Origin: Amantichitinum ursilacus
GTDB lineage: Bacteria; Pseudomonadota; Gammaproteobacteria; Burkholderiales; Chitinibacteraceae
NCBI RefSeq assembly: GCF_001294205.1
Contig: NZ_LAQT01000001.1
Coordinates: 124,001-188,000 of the forward strand
Direction of reading: 5' to 3'
DNA length: 64,000 nt
The position numbers and the translations under genes were made by a program. The notes below the pieces were generated by a model that was not told the DNA's origin, made no database searches, and worked only from the letters and a program-made list of their open reading frames with translations. This document shows positions 27,265 through 37,500 of this stretch, one piece after another (the first letter of the stretch is position 1; every line of letters starts with the position of its first letter).

Positions 27265-27949
27265 CGAACGAATGCGGTTGCTGCTTTTCCAGTAGATAGC
27301 CCAGACCACGGATAGTACGAATCACCACACCGCACGGTTCGAGCTTCTTGCGCAGACGGTGAACGTAGACTTCGATCGCATTCAGGCCGACTTCGGCATT
27401 ATCCGAACCCAGTTCGGACACGATTTGTTCTTTGGTCACCACGCGATCGATGTTGGACATCAGGATCTCGAGCACCGTCAGTTCACGGGCGGACAGATCG
27501 AGCGGTGTGTCGTTACACCAGGCGCGTTGGCCAGCGCGGTCAAGGCGCAGGTTACCCAGTTGTTGTACCGACTGCGGCAGAATCTGGCTGCGACGCAACA
27601 GGGCGCGCAGACGGGCTTCGAGTTCGGCAAATTCGAACGGCTTGGCCAGGTAATCATCGGCACCGGCGTCCAGACCTGCAACACGGTCTTCCAGACCATC
27701 CAGCGCCGTCAAAATCAGGATCGGCAGCGACGGTTTGTGCTGGCGAATATTCTTGAGCACGGTCAGGCCGTCCATATTGGGCAGGCCGATGTCGAGGACG
27801 ACGACGTCGTAGTCGTTGTGAAGAAGAATCTGCAGCGCCAGCGAACCATCATTGACGCAATCAACCTGAAAATCGGCTTGCGACAAACTGGTCTTGAGGG
27901 CATCCGCAAGAATGAGATCGTCTTCGGCGAGAAAGAGCCGAGTGCTCAT
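27254..27949 (-). CDS. OmpR-family response regulator
   Basis: A 231-residue DNA-binding regulator paired with the downstream kinase. The receiver domain (1-120) has D10/D11, phospho-acceptor D53 (LDIGLPNMDG) and the K of YLAKPF. The winged helix (about 128-222) has the LSARELTVLEILM and AIEVYVHRLRKKLE segments. Translation of the kinase is coupled to it. Targets cannot be read from the window. Confidence 0.94.
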   Translation of the reverse strand: MSTRLFLAEDDLILADALKTSLSQADFQVDCVNDGSLALQILLHNDYDVVVLDIGLPNMDGLTVLKNIRQHKPSLPILILTALDGLEDRVAGLDAGADDYLAKPFEFAELEARLRALLRRSQILPQSVQQLGNLRLDRAGQRAWCNDTPLDLSARELTVLEILMSNIDRVVTKEQIVSELGSDNAEVGLNAIEVYVHRLRKKLEPCGVVIRTIRGLGYLLEKQQPHSFDAG

Positions 27950-28031
27950 GGTTGGAAACCTCCGGTTGTAAGATTAAGCTTACCGCTGAGTTTAACTGCT
28001 ATTTCACAAAGGCCCAAGTTATTTTTTTTCA

Positions 28032-29138
28032 TTATTGTTTCGCGCCCATCTTACGAGATCGTGATGTGGCTATTCTAGCGGCTTCCAGCCTGTTTTCGGG
28101 GGTGTCGAGGGGGTGCTCCCAGCCTGTAAGTTGCTGGGTGGTCAAGTCAGCTAACGCGCGAATCCACAACGCCGAGTCATTCAGACAAGGGATATGCTGA
28201 TACTCCCGCCCCCCCGCCGCGAGGAAGGTCTGCTTGCCTTCCATGGCAATTTCTTCCAGCGTTTCAAGGCAGTCCGCCACAAAGCCGGGGCAGAACACAT
28301 CCACGCGTTGCGTACCTGCCTTACCCAGCTGTTGCAGCACTGACGCCGTGTACGGTTCCAGCCAGCGGGCGCGGCCAAAGCGCGACTGGAACGACACCGT
28401 GTATTCCGATTCTTCCAGCTGTAACGCACTGGCCAGCAAGCGCGCGGTTTTCTGGCAATGACAGAAGTACGGATCACCGCGATCCAGCGTGTAGCGCGGC
28501 AAGCCGTGAAAGCTCATTACAAAGTGTTCGGGGCGGCCGTTGTTCATCCAGTAGTCACGCACTTGTTGAGCCATGGCTGCAATATAGCCAGGATGATCGT
28601 GAAAACTACGGATTGAACGTACGGCGGGCTGATTTCTGTATTCAAGCAGATGAGCGAACGCTGCATCACACGCTGTGGCGGTGGTGCTGGCGGCATATTG
28701 GGGGTACAGCGGCAGCAGCAGGATCTTGTCGCAACCGGCTGCTTTCAGCTCATCCAGACCTGCGGCAATGCTCGGGTTGCCATAGCGCATGCCGAAGGTA
28801 ATCACCGGTTGCTCGCCACCGCGTTCGCCCAGATAGCCCTTCAACAACAGCGTTTGTTTGCGCGTCCACGTCAGCAGCGGCGAGCCCTCGCGTTTCCAGA
28901 TCAACTGGTATTTGGCGGCCGATTGTTTGGGGCGCGTGGTCAGCACAAACAGGTTGAGGATGATCAGCCACAGCAGCCGTGGGATTTCGACCACGCGCGG
29001 GTCGGACAGGAATTCGCGCAGATAGCGCCGCACCGCCGGTGCCGTCGGCGCGTCGGGCGTGCCCAGGTTGATCAGCAGCACGCCAGTGCGGGCCACCTGG
29101 CCGTGTTTGAATTCTGGCTCTTTCAAGTAACGAGGCAT
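28032..29138 (-). CDS. hemH: Ferrochelatase HemH
   Basis: A 368-residue enzyme that inserts ferrous iron into protoporphyrin IX, the last step of heme synthesis. Marks: TGVLLINLGTPDAP at the N-terminus, the FGMRYGNPSI region, PLYPQYAASTT, the active-site His in MSFHGLPRYTLDRGDPY, and the acidic patch CPGFVADCLETLEEI. The start at 29138 matches the family; a longer frame adds 18 unlike residues. It stands alone, 82 nt from the regulator gene. Confidence 0.96.
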   Translation of the reverse strand: MPRYLKEPEFKHGQVARTGVLLINLGTPDAPTAPAVRRYLREFLSDPRVVEIPRLLWLIILNLFVLTTRPKQSAAKYQLIWKREGSPLLTWTRKQTLLLKGYLGERGGEQPVITFGMRYGNPSIAAGLDELKAAGCDKILLLPLYPQYAASTTATACDAAFAHLLEYRNQPAVRSIRSFHDHPGYIAAMAQQVRDYWMNNGRPEHFVMSFHGLPRYTLDRGDPYFCHCQKTARLLASALQLEESEYTVSFQSRFGRARWLEPYTASVLQQLGKAGTQRVDVFCPGFVADCLETLEEIAMEGKQTFLAAGGREYQHIPCLNDSALWIRALADLTTQQLTGWEHPLDTPENRLEAARIATSRSRKMGAKQ

Positions 29139-29192
29139 AACGCATCCCGCAGGCACAAGGCAAAGGCGGCAATCATAGCAGCGACGCGCCAA

Positions 29193-31130
29193 TCACGGAC
29201 GGAAGCCACGTACGGACTGCAAAAGCCGCTGCGCCGCCGCCGCATCCTGCCCATAGTGCGCAGCCAGATACAGGTTGGCGATGCGGTCGATATGGGCGCG
29301 ATGCAGGGGCAGCGCGTTGGCGGCGCGTTGGGCAAAGCGCTGCGGCGGTTCACCCGCGTGCGGCGTCACCCCGGCGCGCGCCAGTCGCCGCACAAACAAT
29401 CGCCACGCTTTCTGTTGCGCATCCAGCACGCGCCGTTGCGTGGCGCCGCGGAGAGACAGCAGATAAATCAACAACATCGCCAACGCTGCGCCCAGCAGCC
29501 AGATCACAAATTGCGGTGACAACAGGCTCTCGATGCCGAGCTGGTTAAGCACCTGCATTTGCCGACGCGCATCGTAGCCGATCACCCATTTATCCCAGCC
29601 GTGCATGGCGGCGTCCCAGCGCAGCCGCAGCTGGCTGATCGCCGTATTGTCGTCCCGCACCAGCGCGGGCAGGCGATCGGTCTGACGCAGGCTTTGCGCG
29701 AGGCCGCGGCTGATGCGATCTGGTGCGATGGCCGAGGTCGGGTCGATCCGCTGCCAACCCTGACCCGGCAGCCAGACCTCGCTCCACGCATGCGCGAACG
29801 CCTGGCGCACGATGTAATAATCGCCATTGCGGTTGTATTCCGCGCCCAGATAGCCGGTGACCACGCGGGCCGGCACGCCCGCCGCGCGCATCAGAAAAGT
29901 AAACGCCCCGGAATAGTGTTCGCAAAAGCCGGCGCGACTGCTGAACAGCAGCTCGTCCACCTTGTCGCGCGATTCCAGCAACGGCGGCGACAGCGTGTAC
30001 TGGAAACCACCGGTGCGTAAAAACTGCATCGCCGCGGCAACGCGTTGCGCAGGCGGCAGATTGCTCCAGCTGGCGGCCAACTGGCGCGCACGCGGGTTGA
30101 TCTCGGCGGGCAGACGCAAGTCGGCCTGCAGCTCGCGCGGATTGGCATCCAGCACCCGCCAACTGCTCTGGCTGGTCACGCTAAAACGCTGACGTTGCGT
30201 GATCGGGCCGCGCGTAAATGCCTGCATTGCATTGTTGACGTGTGCGCCGTCGGGCAATTCCACCGGCAAGTCCAGCGCCATCAACCAGTTGTGCTGATTG
30301 GGTTCCAGCGTCACCGTATAGCGCCAGCGCGGACCGCTGGGCACGATGCCAGGCGGTGGCGACGGGTCGGGCCGCTGCGTCCAGGTCAACCCGTCAAAAT
30401 ATTCGAGCACCGGTCCGCGCCAGTACATGCTGGTGCGCGGCGGTGGCTTGCCCTCAAAGTCGACGCGAAACGCAACCGTGTCATCCAGCGTCAGGTCGCT
30501 CATGCTGCCCGGCGTCATGTCTTCTGATAGCCCGGTGTGCGCGCTCGGGCCGCTGTCGGGCATATGCCACAGCGGACCGTTCAGCCGCGGAAACAGTACA
30601 AACAGTATCAGCGCCACCGGCAGCGCTTCCAGCAGCATGCGTCCGGTTTTGCGCGCATCGGCTGCCTGCAGCTTGCCGTCGCCCCGATGCCATGCGGTCA
30701 GCTGCGTCATGATCAGCGCCAGCACGGCAATCGAATACACCAGCATCGCCACGGATTGCGACACCAGAAAACCCGTGCTGCAGGCAAAGCAGGCCAGCAG
30801 GCTGAGTACGCGTGCATCGCGCCGGGTGGCGGTCTCTAAAAACTTGACCGCGATCAGGCTGGTCAGCACGGCCACACCGCCTTGTCGCCCCACCAAGGAG
30901 TGGTATTGCACAAACACCAGCACAAACAGAAAGCAGGCGTAGCCAAAGCGCAGCGACCAGTGCGGCAGCGCTTTGCGTTGGGCCGCCAGGCGCAGACGCC
31001 AGAACACCGGCAGGATAATCAGCGCGGCGTGCCAGACGGGTAGCTGGATCAGCGCGGGCAGCAGCGAGGCAATCACCGCCGCCACCAAGCCATACAACGG
31101 ACCGCGCGGCAGTACCGGTGGATTTTTCAT
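29193..31130 (-). CDS. TgpA-type transmembrane transglutaminase-like protein
   Basis: A 645-residue inner-membrane protein. Five or six N-terminal helices (within 1-190) precede a large periplasmic part with a transglutaminase core. The catalytic Cys lies in SRAGFCEHYSGAFTFLMRAAG, the His in FAHAWSEVWLPG and the Asp in WQRIDPTSA. A further helix (about 545-567) and a cytoplasmic DUF4129-like tail follow. The start at 31130 overlaps the DUF58 stop by 4 nt. With MoxR and DUF58 it forms a widespread trio whose substrate is not established. Confidence 0.92.
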   Translation of the reverse strand: MKNPPVLPRGPLYGLVAAVIASLLPALIQLPVWHAALIILPVFWRLRLAAQRKALPHWSLRFGYACFLFVLVFVQYHSLVGRQGGVAVLTSLIAVKFLETATRRDARVLSLLACFACSTGFLVSQSVAMLVYSIAVLALIMTQLTAWHRGDGKLQAADARKTGRMLLEALPVALILFVLFPRLNGPLWHMPDSGPSAHTGLSEDMTPGSMSDLTLDDTVAFRVDFEGKPPPRTSMYWRGPVLEYFDGLTWTQRPDPSPPPGIVPSGPRWRYTVTLEPNQHNWLMALDLPVELPDGAHVNNAMQAFTRGPITQRQRFSVTSQSSWRVLDANPRELQADLRLPAEINPRARQLAASWSNLPPAQRVAAAMQFLRTGGFQYTLSPPLLESRDKVDELLFSSRAGFCEHYSGAFTFLMRAAGVPARVVTGYLGAEYNRNGDYYIVRQAFAHAWSEVWLPGQGWQRIDPTSAIAPDRISRGLAQSLRQTDRLPALVRDDNTAISQLRLRWDAAMHGWDKWVIGYDARRQMQVLNQLGIESLLSPQFVIWLLGAALAMLLIYLLSLRGATQRRVLDAQQKAWRLFVRRLARAGVTPHAGEPPQRFAQRAANALPLHRAHIDRIANLYLAAHYGQDAAAAQRLLQSVRGFRP

Positions 31131-32107
31131 CGCGCCGGCTCCGCATCGTCGTGGCCAAACAAGGCCAGCGCGGTCAGGCAGCGCGCTTCGTGCAAGGGGC
31201 CATGCCCGGCTTCGATATCGGCGCCCGGCAGGGTGAGGGCGTAGCGTTCGCCTGCGGCCTCGGCCTGCAAGATCCATGCAGCCAGCCGCGACAAGCGCGC
31301 CTCGGCGTTGTTCAGCGCCACCTGGTCCCATTTAAAATGCCGCGTAATGGTCCAGGGGGTTTCGAAGGTGCGCACGGCCAGGTTTTCCTGGCGCGCCGAT
31401 TGTTTCCACGCAATATGCCGCGGCGTATCGCCCGCCACATACGGCCGCAAGCCGGCGTATTCATCATCGCCCTTGCTGTTGATCTGGCCTTGCTCGTTGT
31501 TATCGGGCGCGCCGGTCCACGGCGGCGGGTCGGTTTCCGGGTGCGGATACACCAGGCAGCGGGCCTCCAGGCTGGCGTAGCTCCAGGCGCGACACCATCC
31601 GCTGGGGTAGGCCGTTTCAAGCGTCACGCGCGGCAAGCTCAGCCAGCCGCGATGCTGTGCCGGAACGCCCACGCCGATCACTTCTTCGCCCCCCACGGCC
31701 ACGCCAACCGGATTGCCAGGCAGGCTGCGATGCGCGGTCAGCACCAGCGCATGCCGGTCCAGCTTGTTGCTGACGCTTAGCCGCAGCGGAAACCACGCGG
31801 TCTGCCCGACAAACACCGCGCGCGGCGCTTCGACCTGGATTTTAAGGCCCAGCAGATTACGAAACGCCTGGATCAGGCCGGAATGTCCCAGTCCCAGCAT
31901 CAAAAAGGCAAACAGATACGCCAGGCTAAGTTGATAGTTGATCGCCCCCACCAACACCAGAATCGCCGTCGCGCCGTAGGCAAAGCCAAAGCCGCTGGGC
32001 AATACATAGATGCGGTTTTGCCGCAGCACAAATTCGGTGCCGGCGTTGGGATGACGGCGCGCCATCCAGCGCTGCCAGGTGGGCAAGAGTCGCGGGGGAA
32101 TCAGCAT
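31127..32107 (-). CDS. DUF58-domain membrane protein
   Basis: A 326-residue protein with two adjacent N-terminal helices (about 42-84) and a cytoplasmic DUF58 region. The diagnostic GDDEYAGLRPYVAGDTPRHIAWK stretch lies near residues 215-237. DUF58 proteins have a von Willebrand A-like fold and work with MoxR ATPases. It is encoded 12 nt after moxR and coupled to the transglutaminase gene. Confidence 0.92.
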   Translation of the reverse strand: MLIPPRLLPTWQRWMARRHPNAGTEFVLRQNRIYVLPSGFGFAYGATAILVLVGAINYQLSLAYLFAFLMLGLGHSGLIQAFRNLLGLKIQVEAPRAVFVGQTAWFPLRLSVSNKLDRHALVLTAHRSLPGNPVGVAVGGEEVIGVGVPAQHRGWLSLPRVTLETAYPSGWCRAWSYASLEARCLVYPHPETDPPPWTGAPDNNEQGQINSKGDDEYAGLRPYVAGDTPRHIAWKQSARQENLAVRTFETPWTITRHFKWDQVALNNAEARLSRLAAWILQAEAAGERYALTLPGADIEAGHGPLHEARCLTALALFGHDDAEPAR

Positions 32108-32119
32108 GCGGTGCGCGAC

Positions 32120-33031
32120 TTAAGGGATGGCGACGCTGGCCAGCAACTCTTGCGCCACGCGCGGGTCGGCCTGGCCGCGGCCACGCAACTGCAAGCGATG
32201 GCCTGCCACGCCGGGAAACACCGCCTGCACATCATCGGGGATGGCGAAGTCGCGGTTCTCCAGCCACGCCCAGGCGCGCGTCACGCTCACCAGGCCCAAC
32301 AAGGCGCGCGGCGACAGCCCATAACTAAAGCGTTCGCTGGAGCGGGTGGCGGCGGCCAGCGCCTGGATGTAATCGAGCAAAGCGGGCGCCAGTTTGACTT
32401 GCTTGATGGCTTGTTGCGCTTGTTGCATCTCGGCGGCCGTCAGACACGGCTTGAGATGCGCAAGCGTGTCGCGGCGGTCTTCGCCCGCCAGCAGGGCGCG
32501 CTCGGCCTGGACTGAGGGATAGCCTAATTCGAGACGCATCAAAAAACGATCGAGCTGCGATTCCGGTAAGGGAAACGTGCCAATCTGATATTGCGGATTC
32601 TGCGTGGCGATCACAAAAAACGGCTCGGGCAGCGGATGCGTTTTGCCGTCGACCGTGACCTGGTATTCTTCCATCGCTTCCAGCAAAGCCGACTGCGTTT
32701 TGGGTGGCGCGCGGTTGATTTCGTCGGCCAGCAGCACCTGACTGAAGACAGGCCCGTGATGAAAGCGGAAGGTGTCGCTATCGCGGGCATAAATCGAAAC
32801 GCCCACCAGATCGGCCGGCAGCAGATCGCTGGTAAATTGCACGCGCTGGAACTGCAAACCCAGCGTGCCCGCCAGCGCGTGCGCCAACGTGGTCTTGCCT
32901 ACGCCGGGCAAGTCTTCCAGCAATAAATGTCCCTGGGCCAGCAAGCAGGCCAGCGCCAGACGAATCTGGCGCGGCTTGCCCAGGATAATACTGTTGAGTT
33001 GATCGATGGCGGCGGCAAACGAGGGCGTCAT
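32120..33031 (-). CDS. MoxR-family AAA+ ATPase
   Basis: A 303-residue AAA+ chaperone-like ATPase. Walker A is in LEDLPGVGKTTLAHA, Walker B in LADEINRAPPKTQSALLEAM, sensor 1 in FVIATQNPQY, and the DRFLMR arginine-finger region follows. The C-terminal lid contains the SPRALLGL sensor-2 segment. The start at 33031 was chosen by family length; the open frame runs far upstream to 33601 across the divergent deacetylase gene. It is the first gene of the trio. Confidence 0.93.
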   Translation of the reverse strand: MTPSFAAAIDQLNSIILGKPRQIRLALACLLAQGHLLLEDLPGVGKTTLAHALAGTLGLQFQRVQFTSDLLPADLVGVSIYARDSDTFRFHHGPVFSQVLLADEINRAPPKTQSALLEAMEEYQVTVDGKTHPLPEPFFVIATQNPQYQIGTFPLPESQLDRFLMRLELGYPSVQAERALLAGEDRRDTLAHLKPCLTAAEMQQAQQAIKQVKLAPALLDYIQALAAATRSSERFSYGLSPRALLGLVSVTRAWAWLENRDFAIPDDVQAVFPGVAGHRLQLRGRGQADPRVAQELLASVAIP

Positions 33032-33226
33032 GCAACATCCTGTGTAGTGAACGGGCGCGCTATGGTAGGGTTTCAGCGCGAACAGACCGGGCTGCGCACT
33101 GCCGGCCAGCCACGCTGGCGGCACTGCGACACACACACTCTGCAAAATTCTTGTAAACGCTGCGGTCTGAATTATAAGCATGCTCCGGGAGTACATCGTT
33201 TGTTTTCCACGGCTGTTGCGGGCGGC

Positions 33227-34147
33227 ATGACCGCCTATATCACGCATCCGGCGTGCGCCATGCATGACATGGGGCGCGGCCATCCCGAATGCGCCGAACG
33301 CCTGGCCGCCATTCAGGACCGACTGATCGCGGCGGGCCTGTGGGACGCCTTGTTGCACCTCGAAGCCCCGGCCGCAAGCCGCGCCCAGCTTGAACGCGTG
33401 CATTCGGGCGAGTGGCTGGACCGGCTGGGTTCGCTCTCGCCCACGCATGGCTATGTGCACCTCGACCCCGACACCGCCATCAATCCCTACAGCTTGCGCG
33501 CCGCCTGGTTTGCCGCCGGCGCTGGCGTGCTGGCCGTTGATCAAGTGATGACTGGCGCGGTGCAAAACGCGTTTTGCGCCATCCGCCCGCCGGGCCATCA
33601 CGCGGGACGATCGCAGGCCATGGGCTTCTGTCTTCTAAATAACGTGGCAGTGGCGGCCGCGCATGCGCTGGCGGTGCACGGCGTGGAACGCGTGGCGATC
33701 GTCGATTTTGATGTGCATCACGGCAATGGCACTGAAGATATTTTTTGCGGCGACGCGCGCGTCAGCATGGTGGGGATGTTTCAGCATCCGTTCTACCCGT
33801 ACAGCGGCGATGTGGCGCTGGGGCCGAATATGCATAATTTTCCGTTGCCGCGCGCGACCACGGGCGCCGCGTTTCGCGATCTGGTGCGGGATCAGTGGCT
33901 GCCGCTGCTGGATGAATTTGCGCCGCAACTGATCCTGATCTCGGCGGGCTTCGATGCGCACCTCGAGGACGATATGGCGTCGATGGGCTTGGTGGAGTCG
34001 GATTACGCCTGGGTCACGAAGCAAGTGATGGCAGTGGCCCAGCGGCATTGCGGCGGACGGATTGTTTCGATGCTGGAAGGGGGGTATGACCTGTCGTCGC
34101 TGGGGCGCAGCGTCGCGGTGCATGTCAAGGAGCTGGCGGGGCTGTGA
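33227..34147 (+). CDS. Histone deacetylase/AcuC/AphA-family deacetylase
   Basis: A 306-residue zinc amidohydrolase. Active-site His pair in RPPGHHAG, zinc ligands in DFDVHHGNGTEDIF and in ISAGFDAHLEDDM, and the final GGYDLSSL loop are all present, so catalysis is expected. Bacterial relatives deacetylate acetylpolyamines, small amides or acetylated proteins; the substrate here is unknown. The start at 33227 gives the family N-terminus MTAYITHPACAMHDMG; the frame is open upstream. Confidence 0.93.
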   Translation: MTAYITHPACAMHDMGRGHPECAERLAAIQDRLIAAGLWDALLHLEAPAASRAQLERVHSGEWLDRLGSLSPTHGYVHLDPDTAINPYSLRAAWFAAGAGVLAVDQVMTGAVQNAFCAIRPPGHHAGRSQAMGFCLLNNVAVAAAHALAVHGVERVAIVDFDVHHGNGTEDIFCGDARVSMVGMFQHPFYPYSGDVALGPNMHNFPLPRATTGAAFRDLVRDQWLPLLDEFAPQLILISAGFDAHLEDDMASMGLVESDYAWVTKQVMAVAQRHCGGRIVSMLEGGYDLSSLGRSVAVHVKELAGL

Positions 34148-34207
34148 AGCGTAGCCTGCGGGGGGATTTGTGTCCGGCTTTGCCGGACCTTGAATCTTTG
34201 ACTGCTT

Positions 34208-34308
34208 AGCCTGCGACGCATGTTTTGATACCCGGGGTACCCGGGGGCACGTCGGTTTTCAGTGAAGACTTATCGTGCAACTTTGCTTCGCCAAGGAAAG
34301 GCGACCCT
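34208..34308 (+). repeat. Dispersed 110-bp intergenic repeat, copy 2
   Basis: Near-identical to 12701-12816, starting AGCCTGCGACGCATG and ending GAAAGGCGACCCT, with a deletion of about 15-20 nt after CTTCGCCAA. As at copy 1, it begins shortly after a plus-strand gene end and a REP-like element follows. Confidence 0.8.
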
Positions 34309-34365
34309 CCGCGCGATGAAACCGCGCAGTGCTTTTAGCGCTTTGGCCAGTCAAGCTGCGATCCG

Positions 34366-34464
34366 ATAGGGTGGGTCAAGACCCACCTCCTCAAGTGATA
34401 AGCAAGAACAACCGGCCCAAACGCCTGCGGTTTCAATTTCTCGCGGAGCCATGCAACATACGGC
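34366..34464 (+). repeat. REP-like element, copy B (single arm)
   Basis: It starts ATAGG, contains GGTGGGTC-N2-GACCCACC, then AAGCAAGAAC and TTCTCGCGGAG. It aligns over about 100 bp with the reverse complement of 13210-13314, with several substitutions and one short gap. No partner arm in opposite orientation is present. Confidence 0.75.
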
Positions 34465-34480
34465 GGGGAGATGCCAGACA

Positions 34481-34516
34481 CCCTCACTCCCTCACTCCCT
34501 CACTCCCTCACTCCCT
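34481..34516. repeat. 8-bp tandem repeat (CCCTCACT)
   Basis: About four and a half perfect copies of CCCTCACT lie 12 nt downstream of the mfd stop codon. The array is outside coding sequence, so length changes would be silent unless it affects termination. Confidence 0.85.
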
Positions 34517-34528
34517 TACCCCCTGACC

Positions 34529-37500
34529 TCACGCTGGCTTGCCCAATTCTCCCAGCAGCTCTTTCACCCGCGCTGCGCGCAGCGGGGCTTCGGGCCAGTT
34601 GCCTTCCAGGCGCAGGCGGTCTTGTCCGGCCAGGCGATAGTTCTTTTTGTTCTGGATCAGCGTGATGATTTTCATCGGCTCGACGGACGTGTTCTTGGCG
34701 AAGTTGACCACGATCGCCGTGTCGGCCGCGTCGATTTTGGTGATGCCCATCGGTTTGGCCAGCATGCGCAGTTTGTGGCAATCCAGCAGCACTTTGGCCG
34801 GGTCGGGCAGCAGGCCGAAGCGGTCGACCAGTTCTTGCATCAGGTCGTCCAGATCATCCGTGGTTTCGCAGTTGGCCAGGCGTTTGTACAGGCTCAGGCG
34901 TTCGTGCACATCGGGGCAATAGGCTTCGGGCAGCAAGGCGGGCGAGTGCAGATTGATTTCGGTGGTCACGCCCAGCGGTTGCGACAAATCGGGCTCGATG
35001 CCTTTTTTGAGCGCCTTCACCGCCTCGTTCAACATTTGCGAATACAGCGAAAAGCCAATCTCCTGCATTTCGCCCGATTGCGAATCGCCCAGCACTTCGC
35101 CCGCGCCGCGAATTTCCAGATCGTGCATGGCCAGGTAGAAGCCAGCGCCGAGCTCTTCCATCATCTGGATGGCTTCCAGCCGCTTGCGCGCTGATGCGGT
35201 CATGCCTTCCAGATCGGGCACCAGCAAATACGCGTAGGCCTGGTGATGGCTGCGGCCCACGCGGCCGCGCATCTGATGCAGCTGCGCCAGGCCGAACTTG
35301 TCGGCGCGATTCATGATGATGGTGTTGGCGTTGGGGATATCGATACCGGTTTCGATAATCGTGGTGCACAACAGGATGTTGAAGCGCTGCGCATAAAAAT
35401 CGCGCATCACGTGTTCCAGATCGCGTTCGCGCATCTGGCCGTGCGCCACGCCGATGCGCGCTTCGGGCAACAGCGCGGTCAGCTTTTCGCGCACGTTTTC
35501 GATGGTCTCGACTTCGTTATGCAAAAAGAACACCTGGCCGCCGCGCTTCAGCTCACGCAGTACGGCCTCGCGGATCACCCCATCGCTGAATTTGGCGACA
35601 AAAGTTTTGACCGCCAGCCGCTTGTTCGGCGCGGTGGCAATCACCGAGAAATCGCGCAAGCCTTCCAGGCTCATCGCCAGCGTGCGCGGGATCGGCGTGG
35701 CGGTCAGCGTCAGCACGTCGACGTTGGCGCGCAACGCTTTCAGTTGTTCTTTCTGGCGCACACCAAAGCGGTGTTCTTCGTCGATGATGACCAGGCCGAG
35801 GCGTTTGAACACCACGTCCGGCTGCACCAGCTTGTGCGTACCGATGACGATATCGACGGTGCCGTCTTCCAGGCCCTTGAGCGCGGCGGCGACTTCTTTG
35901 CTGGAGCGAAAGCGCGACAATTCGACGATCTTGATCGGCCAATCGGAAAAACGATCGGTAAAGGTCTGGAAATGCTGTTCGGCCAGCAAGGTGGTCGGCA
36001 CCAGCACGGCCACCTGTTTGCCACCCGCCACGGCGGCGAAGGCAGCGCGCAGGGCGACTTCGGTTTTGCCAAAACCGACATCGCCACACACCAGCCGGTC
36101 CATCGGGCGGCCCAGGCGCATGTCCACCAGCACGGCCTCGATCGCGGCGGCCTGGTCGGCGGTTTCCTCAAAGGCAAAGCCTTCGGCAAACGCGGCGTAA
36201 TCGTTGAAGTTCCAGTCAAATGCATGGCCTTCACGTGCGGCGCGGCGCGCATATAGATTAAGCAGCTCGGCGGCGGTATCACGCACTTGCTCAGCGGCGC
36301 GGCGGCGGGCTTTGTCCCATGCGCCGGAACCCAGTTTGTGCAGTGGCGCAGCCTCGGGCGCACCACCGGAATAGCGGCTGATGACGTGCAGTTGCGACAC
36401 CGGCACATACAGCTTGTCGGTGCCTGCGTATTCAATCAGCAGCAGTTCGGTCTGGCCTTCGCCCAGGTCCATCGAGACCAGACCTTTGTACAAGCCGATG
36501 CCATGCGCTTCGTGCACCACCGGGTCGCCAATCTTCAGCTCAGACAAATCACGCAGCATCGAATCGGTATTGCTGCGCTTTTGCGCCTTTTTGCCGCGCG
36601 CTTGCGCCACGGTGGCGTACAGATTGGCTTCGGTGATGACCGCTTGCTGATCGCCCACCAGAATAAAGCCCTGGTAGAGCGGCGACGCGGTCAGCATCAC
36701 TGGCGCTTTGCTGTCCAGAAACGCCTGCCAGTTGTCCGCGATCTCGGGCTTCAGATGATTGTCGGCAAAAAACTGCGACATGGTCTCGCGCCGGCCCATG
36801 CTCTCAGCGCAGATCAGCACGCGCCCGGCATAGCTGCCCAGAAACGCCTGCAATTTGCTGATCGGATTCTCGGCGCGACGGTCCACATCCAGCGCGGGCA
36901 GTGGCGAGGTATTGGGATTGTCGCCCGCTTGCAGTTCCAGCCGCGCGTAGTCTTTCAGCGTGGCGAACAGCGTGTCGGGCTGCAGATACAGCGCGGCCGG
37001 AGTCAGAATCGGCCGGTCTTTTTCGCCGGACAGATTGCGGTAGCGATCCTGCGTATCGGCCCAGAAACGTGCCGCGGCCTCGTGCACCGCGCCGTGCAAC
37101 ACGGGCAAGGTGCCCTGCGGCAAATAATCAAACAGCGTGGCCGTGTTTTCAAAAAACAGCGGCAAGTAGTATTCGATGCCCGCCGGCGTCGCGCCGTTGG
37201 AGACATCTTTATATAAGCGCGATTTGGACGGGTCGCCTTCAAATACTTCGCGAAAGCGCTGGCGAAAGCGCGTGCGGCCGCCTTCATCCAGCGGAAATTC
37301 ACGTGCAGGCAACAGCCGCACTTCGGGCACGGGGTACAGGCTGCGCTGGGTGTCGACGTCAAATGTGCGGATGGTTTCGACTTCGTCGTCAAACAGATCG
37401 ATGCGATACGGCAGCGTCGAGCCCATCGGAAACAGATCGACCAGGCCGCCGCGGATCGAGAATTCGCCGGGGCTGTAAACCTGGGTGACATGGCTGTAAC

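Larger units (their letters stand above)
34148..34528. other. Repeat-filled intergenic spacer
   Basis: A 381-base gap between the deacetylase gene and the convergent mfd stop. In order, it holds the second copy of the 110-bp repeat, REP-like copy B and an 8-bp tandem repeat. No coding sequence is supported, and no classical terminator is visible apart from the repeats. Confidence 0.6.
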
